A DNA stretch of 64,000 bases from Stramenopiles sp. TOSAG23-3 (lineage: Eukaryota; Sar), in the NCBI GenBank assembly GCA_900128585.1, contig LT642150.1, positions 1-64,000 on the forward strand, read 5' to 3'. Made by a program: the position numbers and the translations under genes. Below the pieces are notes generated by a model, which ran no database searches, was not told where the DNA came from, and was given only the letters and a program-made list of their open reading frames with translations. Shown here one piece after another: positions 28,765 through 39,800 of the stretch. Numbering within the stretch: the first letter of the stretch is position 1; each line of letters begins with the position of its first letter.

Positions 28765-29961
28765 GGCTACTGGTCTCTGTTGTTCAGACAATTGTGCTTA
28801 TGTATCACTTGGTACAACTACAGCAAATGTATCACTTGGTACAACTACAGCAATGCGTTGTTTTAAATTGGCGCAGAAGTCAAAGCGAACAGTTTTAAAA
28901 ATAATTCAATCGTTTAAATCGTACGAAATTGGGATGTATACTTTTCTTTTTCATGAATGTGTTGAACCGTATATTTTATATTCTCAAAATCAGTTTGAAA
29001 AATTCGTTGGAGGCCATCTCATCATCATTCTTCATTTTTTTAATTATAATATATCTCTCATCACATCATCATTTCACACACAGTCACACAGTCGTTCAGA
29101 GACTTTTTTTGATTGATTTTAACTATACCAATACATAGGTCGAGTTTACTATTACTATACGATAATATTTGATAGATAGTATTAACTACGTAAAATACCA
29201 TTTTAAAGTATACGCTCCTCGTACAAAAGCTTGTGTTGTTAATTTTACTATACAAATAACATGTATCAATAAAAATACTTTCCTAGATAATCAATAAAGT
29301 AATCGACTCTTCGCTCTCATTTTTTATAATTGATGCTGTGTATATATACGATTCGCTTCACCCCTTTGAAGTGTACAACCAACACCGTTGTTCTAATGAA
29401 CGTTTGATGCTGTGTGGTGTGAATTGACTTGAAAAGAGGAATGAAAAGTCTAAATAATATGCAATTAGCATTGAAAACAAATTTGCAAAAATGGAGAAAG
29501 AAATGAAAAGATGCGAAACCAAAAAGCAGCAGCAGCAGCAGCAGCATCAGCGAGAAGTAAAAAATAATAATTAAAAAAAAAAAAAGAAAGGGGAATAATA
29601 ATTCTAATAATAATAAAACAACAATAACAACAATAAGAACAGGGAAACAACATTGAGAAAAGAAAAGTGACAACAACAAAAAACAAATGTTAATTTATTA
29701 TATCTTATTATTATTATTGTATACCACCACCAACATAAGGAGGGAGTAATTATTAAATGTATCATCATCTCATGACTATTCTAATGCCGAAGAAGTTCAA
29801 TCTGTTTTAGACTGGTTTGGTATGTGTTGTTTTAAAAGCATTTAATGTCAATACTTGAATTTGGGAAAGTTTAAGCAAAATAGTATAACTTTTATATCTT
29901 GCATGAAGCACGATTTTTTACAACCACGGAAGTATTGAACGATCGTCACTTACTTGAAAGT
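28765..29961. other. 1.2 kb divergent spacer with tandem repeats
   Basis: No gene. It contains the 27-bp tandem repeat (28801-28854), two copies of ATGCTGTGT (29333 and 29407), an (AGC)7 run at about 29525-29545, and A-rich and ATT-rich sequence around 29560-29720. A 152-codon open frame at 28658-29116 overlaps the membrane protein on the other strand and looks spurious. Confidence 0.6.
28801..28854 (+). repeat. Tandem duplication, 27 bp x 2
   Basis: Copies at 28801-28827 and 28828-28854 share TGTATCACTTGGTACAACTA then CAGCAA; only the last base differs. The repeat lies in the 5' untranslated or promoter region of the minus-strand membrane protein gene, 37 bases from its ATG. Confidence 0.9.
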
Positions 29962-32900
29962 ATGAACAAAGAAGCGACTGTACGGGAGCTTGCCTCGCCG
30001 TCGGACGATGCTCCTTTGGTCGACGAGATTACTGAAGTCCAGATGAAGGAGATAAAAGAAGCCTCGAAACGTTTGTCATTCAGCTCAGTTCCCAAAGATG
30101 ATCAAAATGAAACCAAGAATCGCAAGCTCAAGGCGGCTCAAAAAAAGAATGATAGCCTGGTAGACGTGTATCTCCGCTTACGCCCAAAAATTGACGGATC
30201 TGCTGGAGTGGAGACTCTGACCCCCTCTACAAGCAGGGAAGTTATTGCACGGGCGCCACAAGGCGGTCATGCGTACCAAATGGGAGAAAGGGAGACCAAG
30301 TTTACCTTTTCGCACGTTTTCCAAACAAAAACGCTTCAAACTGATATATACGACCGCGTTTCTCGGCCTCTAGTCAAAAGCGTTCTGATGGGAAAACAGG
30401 CGTTATTGTTCGCCTACGGTATGACCAACGCGGGGAAAACGTACACGATTCAGGGCACGAAATCCAATCCGGGGGTTTTGCCTCGTGCTCTAGGAGAGAT
30501 TTTTAAGGCTATTGAGGATGTGGGCCCCGAAGATGAAAGTGTAGGGACGAAAGTAACCGTGTCGTATTTAGAAATTTACAACGAAAAGATATACGATTTA
30601 CTTGCCCCTCCTCCAAAGAACAGCTGGGAAACTAGGAAGCCATTGTCGTTAAAGGAAATACGTGGGCGAGTAGTAGTTCAAGGCCTGCGAAAAAAAATCG
30701 TTTCCGAGACAAGCGAAGCGTTGAGCACAGCAGAGGAAGGCCTGCAAAATAGGGCCGTTGCCGAAACAGTATTGAACTCCGATTCCAGTCGAAGCCATAG
30801 CATTTTTACGATTTACATTCACGGATTAAAGGGTTCCAGCAAAAGGCCAGGAAGGTATTCGATAGTGGACTTGGCGGGTTCCGAGCGTAGCGATCGCACA
30901 AAGGCGACAGGCAGTCGTGCTCGTGAAGCCAACAAGATCAACTCATCCCTGATGCATTTGATACACTGTATTCGACAAATGCGATGGAACCAGACTCACT
31001 CCAATTCCCAGCGCATTGTTCCCTTTCGCGAGACGCGGTTAACCCGGTTATTTCAAGAGTCTTTCGTCGGCAGTAGGGCCGGAAAGATTGCAATGGTAGT
31101 CAATGCGAGTACCGAAGCTGGTGATTTCGACGAAACGCTTCATGTTCTAAAAAACGCGTCTCTCGCACGGTCGGTGTGCATAACAAAAAAGTCAAAAGTA
31201 AATTCATGGAGAAGTATGGCAAGCATGCAAAAGTATGGGCTCGATGGGCGTAGGCGCAAACGCGCCGCTGAAAAGTCGACAGAAGATCTCCAGGCAGATT
31301 CGAACAAGTTGCGAAAACGAAGCAATGACAAAGTAGTAGTCAACAATAATGGTAAGGGGGCCTCAAAAGCGGCTGCACCCCCTGCGCCATCCGTGGCAAT
31401 ACCCCTTCCAGCGATCCCGGATGAAGATCAGATAAACGCCCTCGCAGAAAAGGATACAAAAATTTCAGAACTCAACGCTGAGGTTTCGTCCCTTCGAGAT
31501 GAAATAGCTGCAGTGGAAACAGAGCTCCGCTGGGAAATTGCCCAAGAATTTGAGGTACGATTCAACAAAGCCCAAGAAGATTTTTCTGAGCGACACGAGA
31601 GAATGGTCAAAAGTATGGAAGAAAAGTACAAACGGAAGTTGTCTCTCGCTAGAATGAGTGACATTGGAAATGGCAGAGACTCAGGGGCTGGATACGATGA
31701 AGATGAAATAGAGTGCATGGATGATCAAATTGCCGAGTGTGAGGAGGAAATGACGCGCATGCGGGAACAGCACGCATCGGATATTTCAAAGTTGAAAGAG
31801 GCTCACGAAGTTGTCTTGCAGGAGTCTCGTAGAAAGATCGACCAAATGGAAAATTCCTTAACATCGACAAAGACTTCAATGGCTGATTCAGGAATGCTGA
31901 AGACAAAACTACAACTTGCAATGCAGGATGTCCTACACAAAGACAAGGAACTAAAGAGTGCAAAAACGGAAATCCAAAGTCTCGAGAGCACAATAAAGAG
32001 GCTGCACGAAGCGGTGAAAGTCTCGAGCTCTGAAGCGGAAGAAGAAATTAAATCTATTGTCTTGGAGAAAGAAAATGTTATCCAATCGCAAAAAGGAAAG
32101 ATCGACGCATTGGAAAACCAGGTTAAATTTTCCACAGAGCATCAGCAGAAGATGCTGGACGAGGAAAAGAAGAAAAACGCGCAGTTAGCATCGCAATTAT
32201 CCCAGTTCCAGGCGAAAGCGTCTGAAATGCAAAAAGTGCTGGAGGCTGCACGTAATGAGGTTGAGTCGTCGTCAAAGCTTGCTCAAGATAAGCACGAGAA
32301 AGAAATGGAATCTCTCATGGAAGAGATAGAAACAACAACAGGAGAAAAAGAAGCATTTGAAAACAAATACCAGGTGTGCTGCATGGAGTTAAAAGCGGCT
32401 AGAGAAGAGGTAGAGGAGTTGCAGTCCTCCCAAAAGATGGCGGTCGATGAATTGAGCAAGCAATTAACGGTTGCCAAGAACAGCAAGCTTGAAATTGAAG
32501 CCAATCACAATTCTCATTTAAATAGTGAAACGCGTTCGCTTCAAAACGAGCTCGAAATACAGCGACAAAGCGTCAAAGCCCTACAAAGCCAACTTTTGGA
32601 GGAGAATGAAAACTTTATAGATACCACCAAAGAAAAGGACACGGAGATTGCAAACTACGAGACAAAATTGAAAGAAAGCCAGGACATGAACGTTGCCCTA
32701 GAAGCGGAATTGCGAGCTAGCCAGGATAAAAACAACCATCTTACCGATCGAATGAAAGAGTTGACGGAGCTGAGAGCATTTAATGACAAACACAAGAAGC
32801 ACGATAGTGAAAATGACAAAGCAACCCCTGTTCCAAAAAAGACCCCGAGGCGGAGGAAAAAACTAAGCGATATTAACCCCGATTCGAATATCTTGCAAAC

Positions 32901-33123
32901 TGGCGATAATGAGACGCATAAGAGGGAGACCCCTGCCAAGAGTTCGTCTAAAAAACCAAAATCAAACGCCAAACAGTTTGCGCGTACAGTAAAAGGTTCA
33001 TTCCGTGGTTTTAAATCGCTTTTAAGCAGATCTGCAACGAAAGCTTCGCCAAGTCAGCCGGAGGCTCCCATCGCCCGCCGTACTAGGTCCAGCCGAAGAG
33101 GATCCGTGGTTGATCGTTTGTAA
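29962..33123 (+). CDS. Kinesin, probably kinesin-6 (KIF20/MKLP type)
   Basis: 1053 residues from the ATG at 29962; an upstream TTG frame is rejected. The N-terminal motor domain spans about 50-420: VDVYLRLRPK, P-loop GMTNAGKT at 153-160 inside AYGMTNAGKTYTIQGT, switch I SSRSHSIF, and switch II DLAGSER at 303-309, with FRETRLTRLFQESF and VVNAS as in KIF20-like motors. AYG.TN.GKTYTIQGT and the DETLHVLKNASLA neck approach are kinesin-6 features. Residues about 490-950 are a long coiled coil. The last 100 residues are basic and Ser/Arg-rich (TPRRRKKLSDI, RRTRSSRRGS). Kinesin-6 motors act at the central spindle and in cytokinesis in other eukaryotes; this role is inferred. Confidence 0.9.
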   Translation: MNKEATVRELASPSDDAPLVDEITEVQMKEIKEASKRLSFSSVPKDDQNETKNRKLKAAQKKNDSLVDVYLRLRPKIDGSAGVETLTPSTSREVIARAPQGGHAYQMGERETKFTFSHVFQTKTLQTDIYDRVSRPLVKSVLMGKQALLFAYGMTNAGKTYTIQGTKSNPGVLPRALGEIFKAIEDVGPEDESVGTKVTVSYLEIYNEKIYDLLAPPPKNSWETRKPLSLKEIRGRVVVQGLRKKIVSETSEALSTAEEGLQNRAVAETVLNSDSSRSHSIFTIYIHGLKGSSKRPGRYSIVDLAGSERSDRTKATGSRAREANKINSSLMHLIHCIRQMRWNQTHSNSQRIVPFRETRLTRLFQESFVGSRAGKIAMVVNASTEAGDFDETLHVLKNASLARSVCITKKSKVNSWRSMASMQKYGLDGRRRKRAAEKSTEDLQADSNKLRKRSNDKVVVNNNGKGASKAAAPPAPSVAIPLPAIPDEDQINALAEKDTKISELNAEVSSLRDEIAAVETELRWEIAQEFEVRFNKAQEDFSERHERMVKSMEEKYKRKLSLARMSDIGNGRDSGAGYDEDEIECMDDQIAECEEEMTRMREQHASDISKLKEAHEVVLQESRRKIDQMENSLTSTKTSMADSGMLKTKLQLAMQDVLHKDKELKSAKTEIQSLESTIKRLHEAVKVSSSEAEEEIKSIVLEKENVIQSQKGKIDALENQVKFSTEHQQKMLDEEKKKNAQLASQLSQFQAKASEMQKVLEAARNEVESSSKLAQDKHEKEMESLMEEIETTTGEKEAFENKYQVCCMELKAAREEVEELQSSQKMAVDELSKQLTVAKNSKLEIEANHNSHLNSETRSLQNELEIQRQSVKALQSQLLEENENFIDTTKEKDTEIANYETKLKESQDMNVALEAELRASQDKNNHLTDRMKELTELRAFNDKHKKHDSENDKATPVPKKTPRRRKKLSDINPDSNILQTGDNETHKRETPAKSSSKKPKSNAKQFARTVKGSFRGFKSLLSRSATKASPSQPEAPIARRTRSSRRGSVVDRL

Positions 33124-33201
33124 TTATAACTCGGGTACGTCCGCGGATTTTTTGTTCACAGAGTACTTACAAGTATGACTCGGTACTAGGTACTCATGTA
33201 T

Positions 33202-33228
33202 TAAACAAGAAAATTGGCTGTTATTTAG
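33202..33228 (-). repeat. Short dispersed repeat, inverted partner of 48092-48121
   Basis: The plus strand reads TAAACAAGAAAATTGGCTGT then TATTTAG. Its reverse complement matches 48092-48121 over about 27 bases, apart from a two-base insertion. Both copies lie in spacers between convergent genes. Confidence 0.6.
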
Positions 33229-33332
33229 GTATATTTAAAATTTATGTCCAGTAAAGTTTTACTTCCTTCATGTGATTAACATCACCAAGGTAGCTGGGAT
33301 TCGTTGCCCCAGGCAATTACCGAGCATTAAAG

Positions 33333-34295
33333 TTATGCCTTAACATCTGCTTTACCAACAGCGTGGTGGTAGCACCGAAGGAGATTTCTTTCCAACATTG
33401 CAACTGTGACTTTCCCGACGAGCGGCACGTATCTTACGCCTGGGATTTTCAGCACGGCCTCTTTGTCAATATTCTTGAACGAGGAGACGTTAATGACTAC
33501 TGTATTAGGCTGAATCCACTCGTTGGGAATTCGGTACGATTTCGTGGGCACCCCTGTGACAATAATCTGCGAAGCTCTGCAGGCTTCCTCCGTGGTGGCT
33601 TGAGAAAGTTTCTTCGCGGTTTTTGTTACGAGAAACGTCGAATCGATATCAATGGAGTACACATCTGCGCCATCGTTTGCAAACATTGCTGCCAACGGAC
33701 GACCAACGATTTCACTTCTATTTATCACAGTAACTGTCTTACCAGATAATGAATTTCCATTATCGCGATAAATGCCCAGGTATTCCACTATTTTGACCAC
33801 CGCCAAAGGGGTACAGGGCAAAATTGATTTTCGGGTATTGTGCGGTGGGTCCATGAAGCGAATGTTGCGGTACAGGTTTGAACGGTGCGGAAAGCACAAG
33901 CCCTCGATGTCCTTTTCAGGGATTATGCAATCTCTTAAATAATCATCCATACTAGTCCCGTAGAACGATTTCTCATTCCCAAACACAGGATAGTAAATCA
34001 TCACTCCGTGAACGGTCGGGTCCTCGTTGGCTTTGTAAATTTTTGACTCAAGCTCCATCCTGTCGACGCAACGTAGAACGAAGTTTATACCGTCTTTTTC
34101 GCATGCACTCTTTGTCCACCGGGCATACGCTTTTGCAGCAGGATCGTCGTTAGCTAAAAAACCAACTAAGGTAGGCAAAGTTGACGAAGTTAAGTTCTTG
34201 ATACTTCCTTTAATGCTTTCCCGATAGCTGGATGAAATCTTTTGGGCGCTGACGAGCCCACCCGGGGCCTTGGCTTTAGCTGCAATATTTGCCAT
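33333..34295 (-). CDS. NAD-dependent 5,10-methylenetetrahydrofolate dehydrogenase, yeast MTD1 type
   Basis: 320 residues, exactly the length of yeast Mtd1. The enzyme oxidises methylene-THF to methenyl-THF in cytosolic one-carbon metabolism, without the cyclohydrolase activity of bifunctional FolD. Shared landmarks are VGFLANDDPAAKAYARWTK, GVMIYYPVFGN, EKDIEGLCFPHRSNLYRNIR, SILPCTPLAVVKIVEYLGIY, the Rossmann segment TVINRSEIVGRPLAAMFAND with GADVYSIDID, IIVTGVPTKSYRIP, and GKVTVAMLERNLLR. It is a mono-domain protein with no targeting peptide. The paralogous bifunctional FolD is less likely because NRSEIVGRP replaces the usual GRSxxVGxP. Confidence 0.92.
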   Translation of the reverse strand: MANIAAKAKAPGGLVSAQKISSSYRESIKGSIKNLTSSTLPTLVGFLANDDPAAKAYARWTKSACEKDGINFVLRCVDRMELESKIYKANEDPTVHGVMIYYPVFGNEKSFYGTSMDDYLRDCIIPEKDIEGLCFPHRSNLYRNIRFMDPPHNTRKSILPCTPLAVVKIVEYLGIYRDNGNSLSGKTVTVINRSEIVGRPLAAMFANDGADVYSIDIDSTFLVTKTAKKLSQATTEEACRASQIIVTGVPTKSYRIPNEWIQPNTVVINVSSFKNIDKEAVLKIPGVRYVPLVGKVTVAMLERNLLRCYHHAVGKADVKA

Positions 34296-35003
34296 TCTTA
34301 AACTCTGTGAGTGTATTGTTCGGAAACAACTATGGATAATGCTGGTAGCAATTTATTCTTATGGGCATTGAATGAGATTCGATTATGTTTTACATCATCA
34401 TGAAAATGTATATATATATTAATGCTACAACAGAAATATTCTGTTTCTATCAAATCTTTTTTGTGTGGTATTCAGTCAAATATATGGTGGTGGTGGTGGG
34501 GGTGGTGTGGTGTTTTTTTCTTGTTGTTTCCTCCTGTTGTGTTATGTGTTAGTAGTTATTGGCTATTTTAAATTGAAGGAAAGAGAAGAAGAAGAAGAAG
34601 AAGAAGAAGAAGAAGAAGAAGAAAAAAAAGAAAGCGGGTGGGTGGTGTCATTGATGGATTGATTGGCAAGAAGAAGAAATATATTTAAAAAATATATAAT
34701 TAAATAAATAATGCTGTGTTAATGTATTTACAATTTTACTATTAAATACCAAGCAGGTGGATGGAACTCTTCTTAAATAAAGAAAAAAAAAAGAAGATGA
34801 CGACGCGGTGAGCGGTGACCCCCCCCTCCTCCTCGTTGTTTAAAAGTGTTTGTATTTTTTTATTTTTACGCGACGGTAGCACGCGGGTATCTAATAATAG
34901 AAGCAACACCCAATATACGAGTTGGTAGTGTTTTTTCTTCTCTCTCTAGCAAGCAGCACCATTTTTGCAGAAGAAACGGTATATAACAGAGCGCACAGGT
35001 TCT
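34296..35003. other. 700-base divergent spacer
   Basis: No gene. It contains a GGTGGTGG run near 34484-34510, a (GAA)13 microsatellite (34585-34623), ATGCTGTGT at 34711-34719 and a poly-C patch near 34820. The reading frames over the GAA run are poly-Glu artefacts. Confidence 0.55.
34585..34623 (+). repeat. (GAA)13 microsatellite
   Basis: Uninterrupted GAA units followed by an A run; length is likely variable between strains. It lies in the divergent spacer between the MTD1-type and cereblon genes. Confidence 0.9.
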
Positions 35004-36224
35004 ATGGCGTCTTTTGCGGGGCATGGAACCACTGCACCTGCCTCAAGCCACACGTATCTTAATTTTGAAAGTGACCAGAACCCTTTTGGTGGTCGGCAAT
35101 TCCTCAACGTTGGTACAAACGAACACGTCTATTTGACCATCCTAACTGTTGATCTAGTGCTGTTTCCGAACGCCATACTTCCCTTACTGACTCGGGGTGA
35201 AGCAGAGAAGCAAATAATAGAGGAGATCATTGGGACGAAACCACTCGATCTATTACGCCCTGGACGTTTTGAACGGGACCTCTCCTTGGAGCACCGAAAA
35301 GGTTTTTTTGGGGTGTGCTTGAGAACAGGTAGCGGGGTAGCAAAGGTTGGTACTTTGGCAGAAATTTATAGGCATGGACGTTTTGAACAAATTGACTTGG
35401 TGGACGACGACGATGAGGTCCAGGGAGGTTCTGATGGCACCGTAGATGTAAATATAGTTGCGAAAGGTCGAAAAAGGTTCGAAATTGTAAAACTGTCTGG
35501 CGTCTTAACTTCGCGAATGATGGTTGCAATAATAAGACTATTGCCCGATGGCGAAAATACGAAACTGCCAAAGGAACACCCGCACTCTGCAGTCCCAAGA
35601 TTTGTTTGGAAAATGCATGACTGCAGTGATTTGCTCCAAAAAATAATTGTAAATATGTGCAAAAATGGGCTCCAGACATTGGCCGAGAAAATGCCTCATG
35701 GTACACCGTGTACTAAATCCTTCTGGTTGGCCATCAATCTTCCTTTGAGTGTGCCGTTGAAGTACGAAATGCTTACATTGAAGTCAACATTTCACCGTCT
35801 GAATTTTGTACACAAATATCTCGAATCGATGTCAATAGAAACGTTTGCTTGCAAGTATTGCCGTTCGCCCTTCTGCCGCCCTTCTGATGTATTCAGCATG
35901 TCGGACGAAGGTGTAACCGCAGCGTATGTAAACCCCCAAGGATACGTACACCAAATAATGACTTTAAAAACCGTGAATATGGACGCTATCTCTACAAGTG
36001 GTGAAGCGGTAACAGAGCACAGTTGGTTTCCTGGATTTGCTTGGACAATTATAAATTGCATCGTATGTGGGAACCATTTCGGGTGGATGTTTACTGCAGT
36101 CGACGACTCGTGCCATCCCTCGAAATTCTTTGGAATTCGAAAAGACGCTGTTATCGTTTGGAATAACTTACCTGTCGTCGACCGAGCAATGCCCGTGCTC
36201 GCCGCACCCGTGCCCACAGGTTGA
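35004..36224 (+). CDS. CRBN: Cereblon (Lon N-terminal and CULT domains)
   Basis: 406 residues from the ATG at 35004; an upstream TTG frame is rejected. Cereblon is the substrate receptor of the CRL4 (DDB1-CUL4) ubiquitin ligase. The N-terminal part matches the Lon substrate-binding domain (LTILTVDLVLFPNAILPLL, FFGVCLRTG, AKVGTLAEIYRHGRFEQI). The helical bundle follows (EMLTLKSTFHRLNFVHKYL). The C-terminal CULT domain keeps all four zinc cysteines (Cys283, 286, 352, 355) and the three tryptophans of the ligand cage (Trp341, Trp347, Trp361) in HSWFPGFAWTIINCIVCG and HFGWMF. The length is close to human CRBN (442). The DDB1 contact cannot be confirmed by eye. Confidence 0.93.
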   Translation: MASFAGHGTTAPASSHTYLNFESDQNPFGGRQFLNVGTNEHVYLTILTVDLVLFPNAILPLLTRGEAEKQIIEEIIGTKPLDLLRPGRFERDLSLEHRKGFFGVCLRTGSGVAKVGTLAEIYRHGRFEQIDLVDDDDEVQGGSDGTVDVNIVAKGRKRFEIVKLSGVLTSRMMVAIIRLLPDGENTKLPKEHPHSAVPRFVWKMHDCSDLLQKIIVNMCKNGLQTLAEKMPHGTPCTKSFWLAINLPLSVPLKYEMLTLKSTFHRLNFVHKYLESMSIETFACKYCRSPFCRPSDVFSMSDEGVTAAYVNPQGYVHQIMTLKTVNMDAISTSGEAVTEHSWFPGFAWTIINCIVCGNHFGWMFTAVDDSCHPSKFFGIRKDAVIVWNNLPVVDRAMPVLAAPVPTG

Positions 36225-36814
36225 GAGACAAAGAAGAAGAGGAGCCCCCCCTCGACCCTCGATCTGAATGAATGATGATTATAATTATTATGTCATACTT
36301 AGGATTAGCAACGGTAATGTAGAAGTACAATAAACCATATACTAATAAATTACTCCTAGTAATCGAGCTCCTTGTCATTTCGCGCGTGATTAAAAAATTT
36401 TCAAGAAATTGTTTAACATTCATAGAGCATTAGTTTGGTAATTGATTCATTTTCATATTTCTTGCTGTGCCCTGTGTATATATTATATGAAAAACTATAT
36501 ATTTTTTTGTTGGTGATATATTACGACCACCCTACTACTTCTTCACTCCTGATTCTCCACGAAGAATAAAACCTACACGCGAATGAAAGCATTTATCCAT
36601 TTGTGTTCGGTTTCTATATGTATATTAAATTCAACCCACTTTAATTTCGAAGAGAAAAATTAATGCAAGCAGAGGAATACCAAATCTTTCTCGCGTCGTA
36701 ATATTTCCAGGCACCGACGAAAATTCCTACATATAGCTAGTCCCAACACAAGCCTTTCAAACCCAGCAGCATTATCTCCACTGCGTCATAGTTTCGCATC
36801 AGCCAAACAAAATT
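36225..36814. other. 590-base intergenic region
   Basis: No gene between the two plus-strand genes. It is AT-rich, with no notable repeat; the last 150 bases (36660-36814) are less AT-rich and form the RAD50 leader. Confidence 0.5.
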
Positions 36815-39800
36815 ATGTCTTCTTTAGACAAATTATCGATACAAGGGATACGTTCGTTCTCGCCGTACAAGAACCAAACGATTGAATTTTACAAACCATT
36901 GACGTTCATAGTTGGCCCTAATGGTTGCGGGAAAACGACCACAATTGAGTGTTTAAAGTATGCAACTACTGGAGTGCTTCCCCCAGGGTCCGACCAAGGG
37001 AAAAACTTCGTGCACGATCCGACAATAGCGGGTGAGGACCATGTTAGCGGAGTAGTAAAGCTGAAATTCTTTGATAAGACTGGGGATCGCCCGATGAAGG
37101 TTACCCGCGTGATGAAACTAAGAAAGAAAAAAACCAAACTAGAGTTCAAGACAATGGACAGCACGATCGAGCTTATCGATGACCAGGGCAGACTGAAAAG
37201 TTTGAACCACAAGGTGCAAGACACTAATACAATGATACCTGAGTTCCTCGCGTGCTCGAAAGCTGTTTTGGACAATGTTATTTTTACGCACCAAGAAGAG
37301 TCCAATTGGCCGCTTGGAGACAAGGCAGAGCTGAAACGCCGTTTTGATCAAATTTTTGAATCTACTAGGTACACAAAAGCGCTGGACGATCTTCTAAAGC
37401 AAAAGAAAGCGAACAAGAAAAAAGCCGACGAGGCACGGAACAACCTGAATTTAATCAACAAAGATCTTGAGCAGTACAGGAAAGAGAAGGCAAACTTGGA
37501 AAAGGTGCAGCTACGCTTAGATGAACTGCTAGAGGGGCGTGCCCAGCTGCAATCAAAGTTAAACGCCGCAGAGGAGGAGTGTACCCAGTTGAATACTGTC
37601 ATAAGGGAAGCAGGTGGTATCAAGCAGACCGTCCAAAACCTGAGGGTGCGACTCGAGTCAAACCAGGAAGAGGCAAAGCGCGTCGAGGATTCCATCGAAA
37701 CTCTATTCACAGAATCTTTGGAAGAGTTGACGGCCATGGCCCAACGAATTGCTGATAAAGAGGAACATGGAAAGCATCAAATCGATTCATTGCGAGACCA
37801 AAAGGGGCGCTGTGAAAAGGATATGACGAAGGTCCAGGTTGAAAAAGAGAAAATAATAACTAGTCTCGCGAAATTGAACCATGAGCATGCGGAAGCGACA
37901 AAGTTTCGAAAGGTGCACTTCGAGAATATGTCTCGTATATGTCGAAAGTACACAATTGGAGGCAGCCCCGCAAGCGAGGAGGAAGTCAACGCGGCATCGT
38001 CCAAGCGTGTATTACGCTCGTTTCACAATATTCAAATGGAATTGAAAAGGAAATTTGAAAGTTGTACCGCAGACGTAGAAAAAGCAAGGAAGGAATTCAA
38101 CTCCGCGGAGTCGAAACTGAAGTTGGAGGAACAGTCCAGTAGTCGCCAGATTGCTGACCGGCAGCAACGGAAGGAAAAGATTACGTCGCAGATTCAGAAA
38201 GAACGGGACAAATTGGCGAGCATGGGAAACAATCAATCAAGGATGGCGGCAAGGAAAGCTAAAAACGAAAAAGATATCGCCCGTTCAATGGCTTCACTGC
38301 AAAACCAAGAAAATGGGTCCGAAGAAGACGGTGCCAAGGCAAAGGTAAACGACTTGGACACTGAGAAGCACAATTTGCGGTCTGAAATACAAGTTTTGCG
38401 GCAAGAATGCGAAGAGTACGAACGCTCATCTTCCTTAATTGCAAATATTGAGAGGAAGAAAGAGATTTGGGATAACGAGAAGGCCAAGCTGTCTGCCCTG
38501 GAAAAGGAGTTACTGCCAGATCTGCGCGACCTTTGCGACGATACCAGCGCAGACGTTACTTTGTTGGCGGATCGAGTACAATCTATTGTGAAGCGAAAGC
38601 AGACTGCCCAGCAAGAGAGTGCTGAGCAATTAGTAAATTGCAAAGGTGACCGCCGGGCAACAGAGATGACTGTCAATGCGTTGATAAAATCGCATGGCAA
38701 AGACGAAAGTGCATTGCGAAAGCGAAGGGGTGATCTTGAAAATAAGATTTTGCCTATCATGCGCAGGCACAGTCAGGGTGACGTAGGCGACATTACCAAG
38801 GGTCCCGAAACGTTGTCTCTGTTGAGGGAGAAATTGGCCGAAGTGAATTCAAAACATCATATGAACGATGCGATGGCGAAAATAGCGCAAATGGCAATAA
38901 CCCATAGCAAACAAGACCACGAATGCTTACTTTGCAGACGCAAGTTCGGCGATCGTGGTGCTGTTAATGATTTTATCGAAAGTATGAACTCCCAAATGAA
39001 CCAAAATGCTAACGCCGGAGACGCCGTTTCAAAAGCCGAGACCCTCAAAAAGGACATACAGTCTCTGGAACAGCATTTGTCGGATTATAAGAATGTGTGG
39101 CAAAAGGAAAATGCTCGGGTGGAAGAGCAGGCAAACACGTTGGAAGAGGCTAGGGTAAACCTGGAAACCTTAAGCGAAAAGGTCGTCAGCATCGAAAAAC
39201 AAAATCTGAACAATGTCGAGGCTTTGGACGAGGCAAGGAAAGTTCTGGCAGTTACAGAGAAGTATCTGAGCCAGGCCGAGTTATGCAAAGTATCCGCGGA
39301 AAAGTACGAGGATTTGAGGTTCAATCTGAGCGGCGGCGTAAACTTTTCAGACAACAAAAAGAATTTGGAAAGTATCAGGAAAGACAAAACGGAAAAAGAG
39401 AACGAGCTGGATGATCTCGAAGCAAAAATCGCCAACGAACGGCGAAAGCTTGAAAAGCTGCAGGAAGAAAGGCGAACCGCCGAGAAGGCCCACCAGGCCC
39501 TCCTCGAAGAACGGCACCGCATCGAAAAAGACATGCATGCTTCCAAAGAAATTGAAGACAAAATAGCACGTATGATTGCCGAAAAAAAGTCAATTGACAA
39601 CGAGATCGATTCGTTACGTAATTCGTTAAAACCAGAACGAGAAAGGCTTGAGCAGCAGATTACCATGAAGACCTCTGTGTTGAAGGGTTCCGAACGTGCG
39701 CTGGAAGAAGCCAAATCCGAATTTTCAAAGTGCGAAAAAGATTTGAATGGGTTTGAAACTTCGCATCAAAATTTAGCTAAGTTTCAGTCCCGTGATTTAG

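Noticed and set aside
28658-29116. 152-codon open frame
   Set aside because: It overlaps the membrane protein on the other strand, covers the 27-bp tandem repeat and shows no domain.
29317-29686. Poly-Leu/Phe/Ala frames over the AGC/AAT tract
   Set aside because: They are low-complexity artefacts of microsatellite DNA.
34465-34662. Poly-Glu/Gly frame
   Set aside because: It is produced by GGT and GAA repeats.
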